Assembly: GCF_044810985.1 (NCBI RefSeq)
Contig: NZ_CP085242.1
Coordinates: forward strand, 2,728,001-2,792,000
Reading direction: 5' to 3'
Length of the DNA: 64,000 nt
Origin: Marinospirillum sp031581385
GTDB taxonomy: Bacteria > Pseudomonadota > Gammaproteobacteria > Pseudomonadales > Halomonadaceae
In this document: piece after piece, positions 9,556 to 16,617 of the stretch
How the letters are laid out: each line of letters begins with the position of its first letter
Position numbering within the stretch: the first letter of the stretch is position 1
Notes under the pieces: generated by a model
Seen by the model: only the letters and a program-made list of their open reading frames with translations
Told to the model about the DNA's origin: nothing
The model's database searches: none
Program-made: the position numbers and the translations under genes

Positions 9556-10365
9556 ATGAAAGCTAACTTATTGAAAACAGCAACCGGCCTGCTTGGCGGT
9601 GCTACCCTGATGCTGAGCAGCAGCCTGATTATGGCAGCGCCACCCGTGCAGGAAATCATTGAAAAGGCCAACCAGGCTTCCTACTACGCCGGTCAGGATG
9701 GCCGCTCAGAAGCGCGAATGAAAATTGAAGATGACAGTGGTCGCACCCAGACCCGTCAGTTCACCGTACTGCGCAAAAATGTGGAAGACAGCGACCAGCA
9801 AAAATACCTGGTGGTTTTCAGTCGCCCTTCCGAGTACCGGGATACCGTATTTTTGGTGCATAAAAAACCTCAGGCGGGTGATGATCGCTCCCTTTACCTG
9901 CCCGACCTGGATCTGGTGCGGCGTATCGCTCCCGGTGACAAGCGCACCAGTTTTGTGGGCGCACACGTCTACTATGAGGACATTTCCGGCCGCAATCTGA
10001 ATCAAGACGAACATCAGTTGGCCGAGGAAACGGATGAGCATTATGTTCTCAAATCCACACCCAAAAATCCGGGTGAAGTCGAGTTTGCCAGCTTCCAGAC
10101 CTGGATTGACAAGGAAACCTTCCTACCCATGCGCATTGAATACACGGATGAAGACGGGGAAGTCTATCGCATCATGGAAAATGCCCGTGTGGAGGAAGTG
10201 GATGGTTACCCCACCCCCACAATGATGCGCGTTCAAGATCTGGAGTCCGGCGGTCAGACCCTCGTGCAGTTCCGAGGTATCGATTACGACTTGGGAATTC
10301 CCGATTCTGTTTTTACTGATCGCAGTCTGCGTAACCCACCCAGTGAATGGCTGGAAAGGAGGTAA
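9556..10365 (+). CDS. outer membrane lipoprotein-sorting protein, LolA-like
   Basis: A 269-residue periplasmic protein. The ATG at 9556 is chosen because AAAGGAGG lies just upstream and it opens a signal peptide ending near SLIMAAPP. The rest is a beta-rich fold of the LolA-like 'outer membrane lipoprotein-sorting' family (sequence features such as FVGAHVYYEDISGR and the late PTPTMMRV strand). In the exporter trio it may carry the hydrophobic cargo from the MMPL pump across the periplasm; this is inference from context. It lies 58 nt after the exporter gene and 2 nt before the next gene. Confidence 0.82.
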   Translation: MKANLLKTATGLLGGATLMLSSSLIMAAPPVQEIIEKANQASYYAGQDGRSEARMKIEDDSGRTQTRQFTVLRKNVEDSDQQKYLVVFSRPSEYRDTVFLVHKKPQAGDDRSLYLPDLDLVRRIAPGDKRTSFVGAHVYYEDISGRNLNQDEHQLAEETDEHYVLKSTPKNPGEVEFASFQTWIDKETFLPMRIEYTDEDGEVYRIMENARVEEVDGYPTPTMMRVQDLESGGQTLVQFRGIDYDLGIPDSVFTDRSLRNPPSEWLERR

Positions 10366-10367
10366 GC

Positions 10368-11744
10368 ATGGCGAAAAAACAGGTTTTTGTTTATCTGGGC
10401 AGTCTGGGACTGGCACTGAGCCTGGTTTCCCTGCCCGCTCTGGCAGCCGATGACTGGGCTGACGAGGAGGATGACTGGGGCAGTGACTGGGAAGAACCCC
10501 AGGAACCCCTGTTGCCCTTCAGGCTGGGTGGTTTTGTTGAGGCAGCCGGTGGTGCCCATATCCACAGCAACAAGGTGGTGGAAGACCGGATGGACAAGGA
10601 ATACAACCTGGGCGAAACCCGTCTGCGTCTGGAAGTCGATGGTGACTGGAAAGACATCGACTACAGCCTCAAAGTGGATGGACTGGCCGATGGCGTGGAT
10701 GAAGAGCTGCGCGGAGAGCTGCGCGAAGCCTTGATCAGTACCAGTACCGGCCCTGTAGATTGGCGGGCCGGTCGCCAGGTTCTGACCTGGGGTACCGGGG
10801 ATCTGCTGTTCATCAATGATCTTTTCCCCAAAGACTGGCAGTCTTTCCTGATCGGGCGGGATGAAGACTACCTCAAGGGGCCTTCGGATGCGATCCGGGG
10901 CACCTGGTATGCGGGTGAAGTCACTGTGGATGCTGTCTGGAGCCCGCTCTTCCAAGAAGACAACTACCCGGACGGGGATCGTTTGTCTTATTGGGGGCCA
11001 CTGACCGATGCCAACGGCAACCTGACGGGCCAGATGGGGCAGACCGCCCAGCCTGTTTCAGATATGGCTGAGGAGCCGGATGACTTTCCCGAAGATGGGG
11101 AAGTGGCCTTGCGCCTGGCCACCCGTCAGGCCGGTATTGAATATGAAGCCTACGGCTACTGGGGTTTCTGGCCTCAACCCAATGATCAGCGTGAAATGAT
11201 GCAGGGCGGCAAGGCCGCTCATCCACAGCTGCATGTATATGGGGTCAGCCTGCGTACCAGCATAGGGCCGGGGCTGTTCAATGCCGAAGCGGGTTATTAC
11301 GACTCGCGGGACTATGACAGCCAGCAGGCCAATATGACCCCCAACTCGGAAGCCCGTTTTCTGATGGGATATGACTGGGAGCTGATCAGCAACCTGAATG
11401 TCGGCCTGCAATATTACCTGGAATGGACGCAGGACTATGATGAGCAGGAAGCCGCCTGGGTCGATATGGGAATGCAGGAAATGGCCGGTGAAGAATACCG
11501 CCAACTCCTGACCACCCGCTTGACCTACCGCCAGTGGCGGGGAGACCTGATCTGGTCACTGTTTGCCTTTGCTTCACCCAGTGATGAAGACTACTACCTG
11601 AGACCCAGCGTCACCTATCGGGCCTCGGATGCCCTGACCCTGAGTGCCGGTGGCAACGTCTTCGGTGGCGAAAATGACTACAGCTTCTTCGGACAGTTTG
11701 AAAAAGACTCCAACCTCTACGCCAGAGCGCGCTACCGCTTCTAA
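10368..11744 (+). CDS. outer-membrane beta-barrel protein (DUF1302-like)
   Basis: A 458-residue exported protein. The ATG at 10368 follows GGAAAGGAGG and begins a signal peptide ending near LPALAAD. An acidic stretch (DDWADEEDDWGSDWEE) follows. Alternating amphipathic strands then continue to a C-terminal aromatic residue (ARYRF), the usual signal for BAM-mediated barrel insertion. It is last in the ArsR/MMPL/LolA-like operon and is closed by a strong terminator. It may form the outer-membrane exit or docking site for the exported compound. The family has no settled biochemical function. Confidence 0.75.
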   Translation: MAKKQVFVYLGSLGLALSLVSLPALAADDWADEEDDWGSDWEEPQEPLLPFRLGGFVEAAGGAHIHSNKVVEDRMDKEYNLGETRLRLEVDGDWKDIDYSLKVDGLADGVDEELRGELREALISTSTGPVDWRAGRQVLTWGTGDLLFINDLFPKDWQSFLIGRDEDYLKGPSDAIRGTWYAGEVTVDAVWSPLFQEDNYPDGDRLSYWGPLTDANGNLTGQMGQTAQPVSDMAEEPDDFPEDGEVALRLATRQAGIEYEAYGYWGFWPQPNDQREMMQGGKAAHPQLHVYGVSLRTSIGPGLFNAEAGYYDSRDYDSQQANMTPNSEARFLMGYDWELISNLNVGLQYYLEWTQDYDEQEAAWVDMGMQEMAGEEYRQLLTTRLTYRQWRGDLIWSLFAFASPSDEDYYLRPSVTYRASDALTLSAGGNVFGGENDYSFFGQFEKDSNLYARARYRF

Positions 11745-11782
11745 ACATCCTTCCTTTCGGGCCTCATAATCCCGCTGCACCA

Positions 11783-11829
11783 GCTGCTAAACCCTACACT
11801 CAAACCAGGGTTTAGCAGCCACTCTTTTT
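11783..11829 (+). terminator. Rho-independent terminator of the exporter operon
   Basis: A perfect 13-bp stem GCTGCTAAACCCT/AGGGTTTAGCAGC with an 11-nt loop is followed by CACTC and TTTTT. It marks the end of the MMPL operon and the left border of the accessory island. Confidence 0.92.
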
Positions 11830-12106
11830 ATACAGCTTATTTCACAACCACAGGTAGAATTTGCACAATTGCCAATCGTGCTGGCTTGTTTTCATGCTGG
11901 GCTCAGAATTTTTTGTCGTTAAAACAAAGCACTACCTTTATGTATAGATGAAAACCTTGTAATACTAGACATCAAAGCAAGCTTGCTCAATTATAAATTT
12001 TAAACCACAGTCAACCAATGGACATTCACCAGGAAAATAGGTAAGTTGGAAGCAAGTGAAGATGGAAACCCAAGGTGTGGAACTGAGCATGCCTAAGAGT
12101 AAAATG
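11830..12106. other. AT-rich non-coding stretch before the cassette array
   Basis: No credible gene is seen. The base composition is clearly more AT-rich than the operon to the left. A TATAAA hexamer at 11992-11997 lacks a good -35 partner. The region ends at a GTTAGAG (12106-12112) that acts as the left recombination point of the first cassette. No integrase gene and no convincing attI or attC palindrome is visible to its left. Confidence 0.5.
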
Positions 12107-13178
12107 TTAGAGTTTTTATGGAAGCCTTGTCCAAGAAGAGGAAATTATGAGCGAAAACAAAACCGAATGGAGCATTACCTACAAGCAAATAGGCATAATC
12201 CTGATTTCTTTCGTTCTTGGGCTTATTGTCGCCTTGCTGATTTCGAGTTCTCAAGAAAATGCCGTTTCGAGCTTTACGACCACTGAGCTCATTGGTTTTG
12301 TAATGTCAGTAATTCTCTCTGGTGCATCGATTGTTCTTGCAATTTCTGCAATAGCCTTAGGAAGGTCATCAGAGCAAGCTGTAATTAACCGTAGCGACGA
12401 AAGTATACGGCTCCAAACTGAGGTATTTACAAAAACAACCGACGCGCTTCAATCAATCAAACAATCAACGGGTGTTACCGAAAAGAGAATCGAAGATATT
12501 ATTTCGGGAAGAGCAGGCGATTTATCGAAGCAGATCGCTGAGCTAACTGCTGATGAGACGGCTTCAGGTCAGATCGATGTAAAAGAGCTCGAAGAAAAGA
12601 TCAAAAAATCTTTGACTCAGAGCTTTGAGCAGAAAGAGCTGAGCGAAAGTGAAAAAGAGGAGAGAATGAAGCGACGAGCGGAGGCAAGGGCCAAGCGTGA
12701 CCAATATGAAAAATATCACGAGTCGCTTTTATATTCTGTAGCCAATAAGCCTGATGTAAGTATTGAAAAACTTGGACATGGCACTCCTGGTGTTGGCAGA
12801 GACCCCAAAGATAGGTATGACGGAATTTTCGTCAAAGATGGCGTCAGAATCGCAATTTCAACTTTCATGCCTCAAGATTCAGGGCGTATATTTGCACACG
12901 CTTATAGCGACATCCTGCGAGCCCTTGCCTTGCCACTAGAGGAACAAGAAATTGAAAGGCTCTATTTGGTTCAGTTTGATGATGGAGAGGGTAAGTCGGA
13001 CATAACTGCGTTGGAGGAATTAATAGGTATCATGAAGCAAGAGATTGCCTCGCGGATCAAAATAGACAAAGTTCCTTATGGTAAAATTGAGGAGTGGGTT
13101 GACGGCGTGGAACTCTAACAAATTGCTGCACGCGGACAAATTACTCGCTGCGCTCGCAATTTACCGGTGAGCAAAGCG
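12107..13178 (+). mobile_element. integron gene cassette 1
   Basis: The cassette begins at G/TTAGAGTT (12106-12114) and ends in an attC. The attC inverse core AACTCTAAC (13111-13119) is the exact 9-bp complement of the start, as expected for a cassette that was once circular. A single gene fills it, with a 40-nt leader and its stop codon inside the inverse core. These are standard cassette proportions. Confidence 0.8.
12147..13118 (+). CDS. cassette-borne membrane protein: two TM helices, coiled coil, unknown C-terminal domain
   Basis: A 323-residue protein that I cannot assign to a named family. The ATG at 12147 follows AGAGGA. Two hydrophobic helices (about residues 14-34 and 48-71) are followed by a charged helical region with a strong coiled coil (about 130-190, rich in E/K/R). 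A soluble C-terminal domain (about 195-323) contains DRYDGIFVKDGVRIAISTF. That stretch recalls the beta-hairpin of PD-(D/E)XK-like folds but lacks the E-x-K. A membrane anchor, coiled coil and C-terminal globular domain resembles membrane-bound sensors or effectors in defence systems, but function is not shown. Composition is AT-rich relative to the flanks. Confidence 0.75.
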   Translation: MSENKTEWSITYKQIGIILISFVLGLIVALLISSSQENAVSSFTTTELIGFVMSVILSGASIVLAISAIALGRSSEQAVINRSDESIRLQTEVFTKTTDALQSIKQSTGVTEKRIEDIISGRAGDLSKQIAELTADETASGQIDVKELEEKIKKSLTQSFEQKELSESEKEERMKRRAEARAKRDQYEKYHESLLYSVANKPDVSIEKLGHGTPGVGRDPKDRYDGIFVKDGVRIAISTFMPQDSGRIFAHAYSDILRALALPLEEQEIERLYLVQFDDGEGKSDITALEELIGIMKQEIASRIKIDKVPYGKIEEWVDGVEL

Positions 13179-13184
13179 TTAGAG
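13113..13184 (+). repeat. complete integron attC recombination site (attC1)
   Basis: R'' is CTCTAAC (13113-13119) and R' is GTTAGAG (13178-13184), each separated from the inner arms by a 5-nt spacer. The inner arms pair as GCT-g-CAC-g-CGG with CCG-GTG-AGC, leaving the unpaired bases typical of attC, then AAATT/AATTT around a 15-nt variable loop. The first base of R'' and the last of R' depart from the RYYYAAC/GTTRRRY consensus but complement each other. It is 72 bp long. Confidence 0.82.
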
Positions 13185-13216
13185 CAGAGATTCTTAAAAT
13201 CGTAGAAGGTTTTCTC

Positions 13217-14101
13217 ATGGATGTTTTCATAAGTTGGTCTGGAGAAAAAAGTAGAAAAGCTGCAGAGGTATTGAGAGATTGGCTTCCGAGCGTCATTCAA
13301 GCTGTCATGCCTTACTACACTCCAAAAGATATTGATAAAGGACAACGCTGGTCCAATGATATAGCTGGAAAACTGGATATCTCTCACTTTGGTATCATTT
13401 TGGTCACTCGAGAGAACCTAAACGCTCCGTGGATTTTGTTCGAAGCTGGCGCTTTATCGAAAAACGTCGGATCTTCGCACGTGTGTCCGATACTCCTTGA
13501 TCTCAAACCGACAGACCTGTCGGGTCCTTTGGTCCAGTTCCAAGCAACAACCTTTTCGAAGGATGAAATCAAGACGCTAATCGCGGCGATAAATGACGCG
13601 CTTGGGGACAATAGAATTAATGAAAAGAACTTGGATACCATTTTCGAGAAGTGGTGGCCTGACCTAGAGCAAGCGGTTGAAAAAATTATTATTGAGGACA
13701 AATCAAAGGAAGAACCCGAAGAAATTCGATCGGACAGAGACCTCCTTGAGGAGGTTTTGAGGCTCGTCAGAAAGCACGAATATAGAAGCTTTGACTCTGG
13801 TAACAGCTTATTCGATAAGCTTGACCACAAGCCTGTCAGTTACAGTGAGCGCAACAAGACTATAACAATCTGGCTTGGTGAAACATCACCCTATGAGATA
13901 CATCTGAACCAAATTACGTCGGGTTCTCAGCTTTTGGACTTCATCCTACAAGTAAACCGAAAAGGTAGATCGAAGCCAGAACATATCAAGGGTTTCCTAG
14001 ACTGCATCGAAGACCTCAGCGATCGATACTTCAAAACAAATGCCCAAGGTGTCTTTTGCCCTCTTGGGACAAACAAAAACGTTGAGTGGCCTGAAGAGTA
14101 G
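13217..14101 (+). CDS. TIR-domain protein on an integron cassette (candidate antiphage NADase effector)
   Basis: A 294-residue soluble protein. Residues 1-~130 form a TIR domain: the opening strand MDVFISWSGE, the helix KSRKAAEVLRDWL, the BB-loop-like region around DIDKGQRW, and W72-x3-E76 in PWILFEAGAL. E76 is at the position of the catalytic glutamate of NAD-cleaving TIR enzymes. Residues ~160-294 form a second domain that I do not recognise; it may sense a trigger or bind a partner. The gene sits alone in a cassette, so it would act as a one-gene module unless it works with the membrane protein in cassette 1. NADase activity and phage defence are inferred from the family, not shown here. 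Confidence 0.82.
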   Translation: MDVFISWSGEKSRKAAEVLRDWLPSVIQAVMPYYTPKDIDKGQRWSNDIAGKLDISHFGIILVTRENLNAPWILFEAGALSKNVGSSHVCPILLDLKPTDLSGPLVQFQATTFSKDEIKTLIAAINDALGDNRINEKNLDTIFEKWWPDLEQAVEKIIIEDKSKEEPEEIRSDRDLLEEVLRLVRKHEYRSFDSGNSLFDKLDHKPVSYSERNKTITIWLGETSPYEIHLNQITSGSQLLDFILQVNRKGRSKPEHIKGFLDCIEDLSDRYFKTNAQGVFCPLGTNKNVEWPEE

Positions 14102-14104
14102 ATG

Positions 14105-14112
14105 GCTCTAAC
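14105..14112 (+). repeat. inverse core (R'') of attC2, cut off by IS insertion
   Basis: GCTCTAAC complements the GTTAGAGC that starts the TIR cassette (13178-13185). The rest of the site lies 1.6 kb away at 15735-15800. Confidence 0.7.
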
Positions 14113-14156
14113 ACCTATGAGCCTTCTGCCTGTCACCTATGAGCCTTCTGCCTGTC
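14113..14156. repeat. 22-bp tandem duplication carrying the IS subterminal repeat
   Basis: Positions 14113-14134 and 14135-14156 are identical. Each copy contains the GAGCCTTCTGCC subterminal repeat, so the element has two candidate ends on this side. This could arise from slippage or from a tail-to-tip joining event. Confidence 0.88.
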
Positions 14157-14604
14157 AATAGGCCGCAGTGCTTTTTATTGGCCGCGTCAGCGGCCAACAT
14201 CAAATCCCTGAGCCAGTGATCCTACTTCATCTGTCATCGTTGGCTGTTGGTGGCTTACAGCAAACACCTATTGAGGCTCTCTTAACGTGGTTGTTCACCA
14301 CTGCCAAACCGGGTTGCTCCTTGCAGGTTGGTCTGGGGCACTAGACATTCATCGGTTAACCAGCAGCTGTCCTATTCAAAAAGCGGGTTACTGTAAAGTC
14401 CCAGTTAGTTTCAGGTTCAGCGCCGGTGTAAGCCCACTCGCTCAGGGTATTGGTGCACGCCAGCAGGATGGATAATCAATCGACGGGCTTCGAGTTTGGG
14501 TGTAGAAGCCGGGTTTCAGGTCTGAACGACCAGTCAGCAGACACCCGATTTCAGCACACTCCGTAATGATCCAGTTAGACGTTGATCATCATCCTGCTGC
14601 GTGA
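14157..14604 (-). ncRNA. 3' non-coding region of the IS, probable bridge/seek RNA source
   Basis: No gene fits in these 448 bases. In IS1111-branch elements the region after the transposase encodes a structured guide RNA that pairs with target and donor DNA. Length and position match. One string to test is GTTAGAC at 14574-14580, whose complement shares TCTAAC with the R'' flank at 14107-14112. Exact RNA ends and guide loops cannot be set by eye. Confidence 0.45.
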
Positions 14605-15648
14605 CTAACTCATTAAAAAGCGTTGTTCATCGAACACCTTTTCGTTCTTTAACATGAAGTAGACTGCACGCCCCAGCTTATGGGCCAGGGCCGACAAGGC
14701 TTTGGCTTTGCTCATGCGTTTCTGCAAGCGCTGCAACAGCTTTTGAGCACCGGGGTTGCCTCTGAGGTACAAAACAGCCGCTTCAGAAAAAGCCCATTTC
14801 AAATGGGCATTGCCAATCTTGTTGCCCTGAGTGCCATAGGTTTTACCCGCTGATTCAGCTTTACACTTGATCAGGCGGGAGTAAGAAGCAAATTTCTGAA
14901 CTGATTCAAAGCGGCGAATATCCCCGATCTCATACAGGATGGTCAGAGCCAGAATACGGCCAATGCCGGGGATGGTCTGCAACAGGTGATAATAAGTGGG
15001 CCGATGTTGTTTGGCCTGCTTTACCAACAGCCACTCGATTTGACTCAGCTCTCGGTGATAGCACTCCAAGACGGCCATATCCAGATCAATGTTGCGCTGA
15101 ACCACGGGGTCATCAAAGGTCTTGCCCAGTTGTTCTCGGGCACTGACATTTTTCAGATTGACCTTGTTGGGCGGCAAGTTGTATTGACTGGTCGTATTCG
15201 CCACATGAGCTTTTAAATCTGCACCATGACGTACCAATCCGGTTCGACGGCGAAGCAGATCACGAGTGGCCCGCATACTGCGTGGATAGACATAAGCCAG
15301 CGGAAAGTTGCCACCTCGGATCAGGGCAGCAATCTTGTAAGAATCAATCCGGTCATTCTTGGTTTTACCGCCATGAATCGCCTTCATGTAAAGAGCGTGA
15401 CCCAGAATAAAAGCGATGCCCTGATCTTCACAGAAATCAGCAATCCAATACCAACAGTGCATGCACTCAACCCCGATGATTAGGTCATCTAGATAGGGTT
15501 CAATTAATCGAAGAAGAGGTTCGGGCTTGGCAGGAATTTCCTTGTGCAACAGAGTTTCACCCTGCTGCCCTAAAATGCAGACATACAGGCTACGAGCATG
15601 CAGATCGATTCCACAATAATGACGATGAGTGCTATTGTAAAAGTTCAT
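14605..15648 (-). CDS. IS110-family transposase (IS1111 branch)
   Basis: A 347-residue RuvC-like DEDD recombinase. The acidic residues are visible at D15 (YCGIDLH), E61 (IIGVEC), D99 and D102 (KNDRID). The C-terminal Tnp20 domain has the conserved serine region (FASYSRL...ESAGK) and the GNKIGNAHLKWA segment that follows it in this family. The gene looks intact. It has no IS21-like partner gene, and in this family DNA target choice depends on an RNA from the element itself. It lies inside attC2 of the cassette array. Confidence 0.92.
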   Translation of the reverse strand: MNFYNSTHRHYCGIDLHARSLYVCILGQQGETLLHKEIPAKPEPLLRLIEPYLDDLIIGVECMHCWYWIADFCEDQGIAFILGHALYMKAIHGGKTKNDRIDSYKIAALIRGGNFPLAYVYPRSMRATRDLLRRRTGLVRHGADLKAHVANTTSQYNLPPNKVNLKNVSAREQLGKTFDDPVVQRNIDLDMAVLECYHRELSQIEWLLVKQAKQHRPTYYHLLQTIPGIGRILALTILYEIGDIRRFESVQKFASYSRLIKCKAESAGKTYGTQGNKIGNAHLKWAFSEAAVLYLRGNPGAQKLLQRLQKRMSKAKALSALAHKLGRAVYFMLKNEKVFDEQRFLMS

Positions 15649-15734
15649 TGAGTCTTCTCCTGTCTGGGTTTCGTCGCCTTTCCAGTTTAGCCAAATGGCT
15701 GAGCTGGGGGAGAAGGCTCAATGAGTATCAAGTC

Positions 15735-15800
15735 ACTGTTGTCGGACAATTTTTCCGTAGCTTCGCTGCTCAAAAATTGCCGCAAAGTTCTGCGTTCAGG
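15735..15800 (+). repeat. remainder of attC2 (L'', loop, L', R')
   Basis: ACT-g-TTG-t-CGG-a-CAATTTTT (15735-15754) pairs with AAAAATTG-CCG-CAA-AGT (15772-15788). Unpaired G and T sit at the same positions as the two unpaired G's in attC1. A 5-nt spacer then leads to R' GTTCAGG (15794-15800). Only R'' and its spacer are displaced, by the IS. The third cassette therefore starts at 15795 with TTCAGGC. Confidence 0.75.
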
Positions 15801-15876
15801 CTGTAGAAGAACCTCTCTGTCAATGGCCATTTATTTTGACCCACCTTTGGCCAATAAAATTGACCCACCTGGTGCG

Positions 15877-16617
15877 TTAGTTGGTTAACTTTTCTTTCAG
15901 TCGATAGCTTTCTCCTCCCAGCATGAAGATGTGTGAGTGATGGATAATCCGGTCTACGATGGGTATGGCCACATTGTCGTTATGGAAGAACTCTCCCCAG
16001 TCGGTGAAGTCCTTGTTGGTGGTCAGGATGATGGAGCGGTACTCATACAGGCTGTTGACCAGTTGGAAGAGGTTATAGCGGGACTGGCGGCTCATGGGCA
16101 GGTATCCCAGCTCATCAATGATCAGCAGGTCGTTTTTGGCCAGCAGGCTGATCCGCTTTTTCAGTTCACCGCGTTTTTCAGCCAGTTCCAGCTCTTCCAC
16201 CAGGGTCATGGCCGTTTTGAACAGCACCTTGTAACCGGCTTCGATGGCTTTGTAGCCCAGGCCAATGGCCAGGTGGGTTTTGCCCACTCCCGGTGGCCCG
16301 ATGAACACCAGGTTCTGGCGCTGATCCAGGAAGTTGAAGTCCAGCAGCGCACTGATCTGGCGTTTATTGATGGTGGTCTGGTGACGATAGTCGAAGTCAT
16401 CCAGGCGCTTTTCCATCGGGAAGTGAGCTTGTTTGAAGTGACGCTGGATGCGTTTTTGATCGCGTTCTTTCAGCTCATAGCCCATCAGGTGGTCGATACA
16501 CTGTAGATAAGACCAGTCATTACTTTCAGCTTCACCGAGCAGCTGAGGGAGCTGTTGAGCCATCCAGGTCAGCCTCAGGCTTTTGCAGCGGGCGCGGGTT
16601 TGTTCAAGCTGCCCCAT
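15877..16617 (-). CDS. istB: IS21-family helper ATPase IstB
   Basis: A 246-residue AAA+ ATPase related to DnaC that binds and bends target DNA and activates the IstA transposase. Walker A is GPPGVGKTHLA (about residues 104-114) and Walker B is LLIIDELGYL, with the arginine-containing sensor region before the C-terminus. It overlaps the end of istA by 14 nt, so translation is coupled. Length is normal for the family. Confidence 0.95.
   Translation of the reverse strand: MGQLEQTRARCKSLRLTWMAQQLPQLLGEAESNDWSYLQCIDHLMGYELKERDQKRIQRHFKQAHFPMEKRLDDFDYRHQTTINKRQISALLDFNFLDQRQNLVFIGPPGVGKTHLAIGLGYKAIEAGYKVLFKTAMTLVEELELAEKRGELKKRISLLAKNDLLIIDELGYLPMSRQSRYNLFQLVNSLYEYRSIILTTNKDFTDWGEFFHNDNVAIPIVDRIIHHSHIFMLGGESYRLKEKLTN

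Larger units (their letters stand above)
14113..15734 (-). mobile_element. IS1111-attC-type insertion sequence (IS110 family)
   Basis: About 1.62 kb with one transposase gene on the minus strand. It shows the features of the IS1111 branch. There are subterminal inverted repeats, GAGCCTTCTGCC at 14141-14152 against the complement of 15708-15719 (11 of 12 match). A long non-coding stretch follows the transposase stop (about 450 nt) and a short one precedes its start (about 85 nt). It lies in the spacer between R'' and L'' of attC2, and attC targeting is the known habit of the IS1111-attC group. The ends are placed to within a few bases, since these elements leave no clear target duplication. 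Confidence 0.78.
13179..15794 (+). mobile_element. integron gene cassette 2 (TIR cassette), its attC split by an IS
   Basis: The cassette starts TTAGAGC (13179) and its own inverse core GCTCTAAC (14105-14112) is the complement of GTTAGAGC at the start. The remainder of its attC reappears at 15735-15800 after an IS1111-type element. Without the IS the cassette would be about 1 kb with a 38-nt leader. Confidence 0.75.

Noticed and set aside
12000..12106. attI or further attC to the left of cassette 1
   Set aside because: No palindrome with the arm pattern of attC1 and attC2 could be found, and no integrase gene is near.
12056..12286. Overlapping open frame before the first cassette gene
   Set aside because: It overlaps the better-supported gene at 12147 in another frame, has no good ribosome site and crosses the cassette boundary at 12106.
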